From contig NZ_JAPKND010000009.1 in assembly GCF_026344035.1 (NCBI RefSeq), positions 1 through 64,000 on the forward strand: 64,000 nucleotides of DNA, written 5' to 3'. A program made the position numbers and the translations under genes. Positions 63,741-64,000 of the stretch are shown one piece after another (the stretch's first letter is position 1; every line of letters begins with the position of its first letter). Under the pieces are notes generated by a model. That model was not told the DNA's origin, ran no database searches, and saw nothing but the letters and a program-made list of their open reading frames with translations. Origin of the DNA: Alcaligenes endophyticus (GTDB lineage: Bacteria > Pseudomonadota > Gammaproteobacteria > Burkholderiales > Burkholderiaceae_B).

Positions 63741-64000
63741 CTATTCGTAGTGACGTATATCGTCTATGGTGACACGGCCAAAGTTGGGGCTGTCTAGGTA
63801 GGCGACGATGCGCTGTGCAGTGAGTTCAGCCGAGCTAAGTTGCTGATTTTTGTGCAAGTCAATAAAGCGGTTAAGGTCGGGGAAGTTGTCTTGGTCTTGC
63901 GAGCGGATATGGGCTTGCATATCAGTATCGATCACTCCAGGGGCCAAGGAAACCGCTTGTAGATCTGGGTTTTCTTGCTGGAGCACTTGGGTGTAGTAGT
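63741..64000 (-). CDS. short-chain dehydrogenase/reductase, N-terminal part outside window
   Basis: Only the last about 86 residues are visible. [18 protein letters not shown] is the PG-x-x-x-T region after the active site that binds the cofactor amide, and [10 protein letters not shown] just upstream fits the helix after the Tyr-x-x-x-Lys motif. The end [10 protein letters not shown] resembles benzil reductase/YueD-type SDRs. Start and catalytic residues lie right of the window. Precedes lysS on the same strand. Confidence 0.8.
   Translation of the reverse strand, partial: YYTQVLQQENPDLQAVSLAPGVIDTDMQAHIRSQDQDNFPDLNRFIDLHKNQQLSSAELTAQRIVAYLDSPNFGRVTIDDIRHYE

Noticed and set aside
1-64000. 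CRISPR arrays or rRNA genes
   Set aside because: No regularly spaced repeats of the right size beyond the three iterons, and no rRNA-like sequence was seen.

Overview
The window looks like a chromosomal segment of a betaproteobacterium of the order Burkholderiales, most likely family Alcaligenaceae. The evidence is the style of the proteins (GuaB, GuaA, PurL, Tig-ClpP-ClpX-Lon, LexA, UvrB, LysS) and the orders guaB..guaA and tig-clpP-clpX-lon; the genus is not certain. About 50 genes are supported, plus one tRNA-Leu(UAG). There are no rRNA genes and no CRISPR array.

Layout. 1-12344 is core: an alpha/beta hydrolase cut by the window edge, an RNase AM-type PHP protein, greB, purL, guaB, a metallophosphoesterase, a small periplasmic protein, an esterase-like hydrolase and guaA. 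12333-23017 is an integrated genomic island at the 3' end of guaA. It holds a tyrosine integrase, AlpA, IncQ-type RepA and RepC with three 22-bp iterons, a ribbon-helix-helix protein, TrbJ, a TrbK-like lipoprotein, TrbL, small unknown genes, an orphan MazE-like antitoxin tail and an AT-rich ABC-type ATPase with a CPYC zinc hook. The backbone matches what I remember of GIsul2, the guaA-integrated island with IncQ-like rep genes, but this copy has no sul2/CR2 or arsenic genes and carries the ATPase instead. Just outside lie two aminoglycoside-modifying-enzyme-like genes (an APH and a divergent AadA) and a short-type purC.

26344-40600 is accessory metabolism and envelope. A GAF-LytTR regulator precedes an AmpH-like hydrolase, an outer-membrane barrel and a second SxxK hydrolase. 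An MscS channel and an SLC13-type transporter follow. Next is a complete N,N-dimethylformamidase locus (dmfA1-dmfA2, divergent LuxR regulator) with a Panacea/SocA-like gene at its end. Bacterioferritin, CsbD and BON stress proteins close the block. 40981-58402 has a cold-shock protein, tRNA-Leu, the proteostasis cluster tig-clpP-clpX-lon, a LysR/MFS pair, putP, lexA with a perfect SOS box, a GNAT enzyme, an aromatic aminotransferase and uvrB.

58646-62168 is a short isc operon (iscR-iscS-iscU-like-iscA) preceded by a near-consensus IscR type 1 site. Its scaffold protein has lost Cys37 and Asp39, hscBA and fdx are not present, and the operon ends in a protein made of two methylglyoxal-synthase folds of which only the second keeps the catalytic residues. 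lysS and the end of a short-chain dehydrogenase complete the window.

The main points for a second look are the island with its att sites, shared palindrome, covarying hairpin and ATPase cargo; the altered IscU with the double MGS protein; the divergent aadA; and the dmf locus with its Panacea-like partner.
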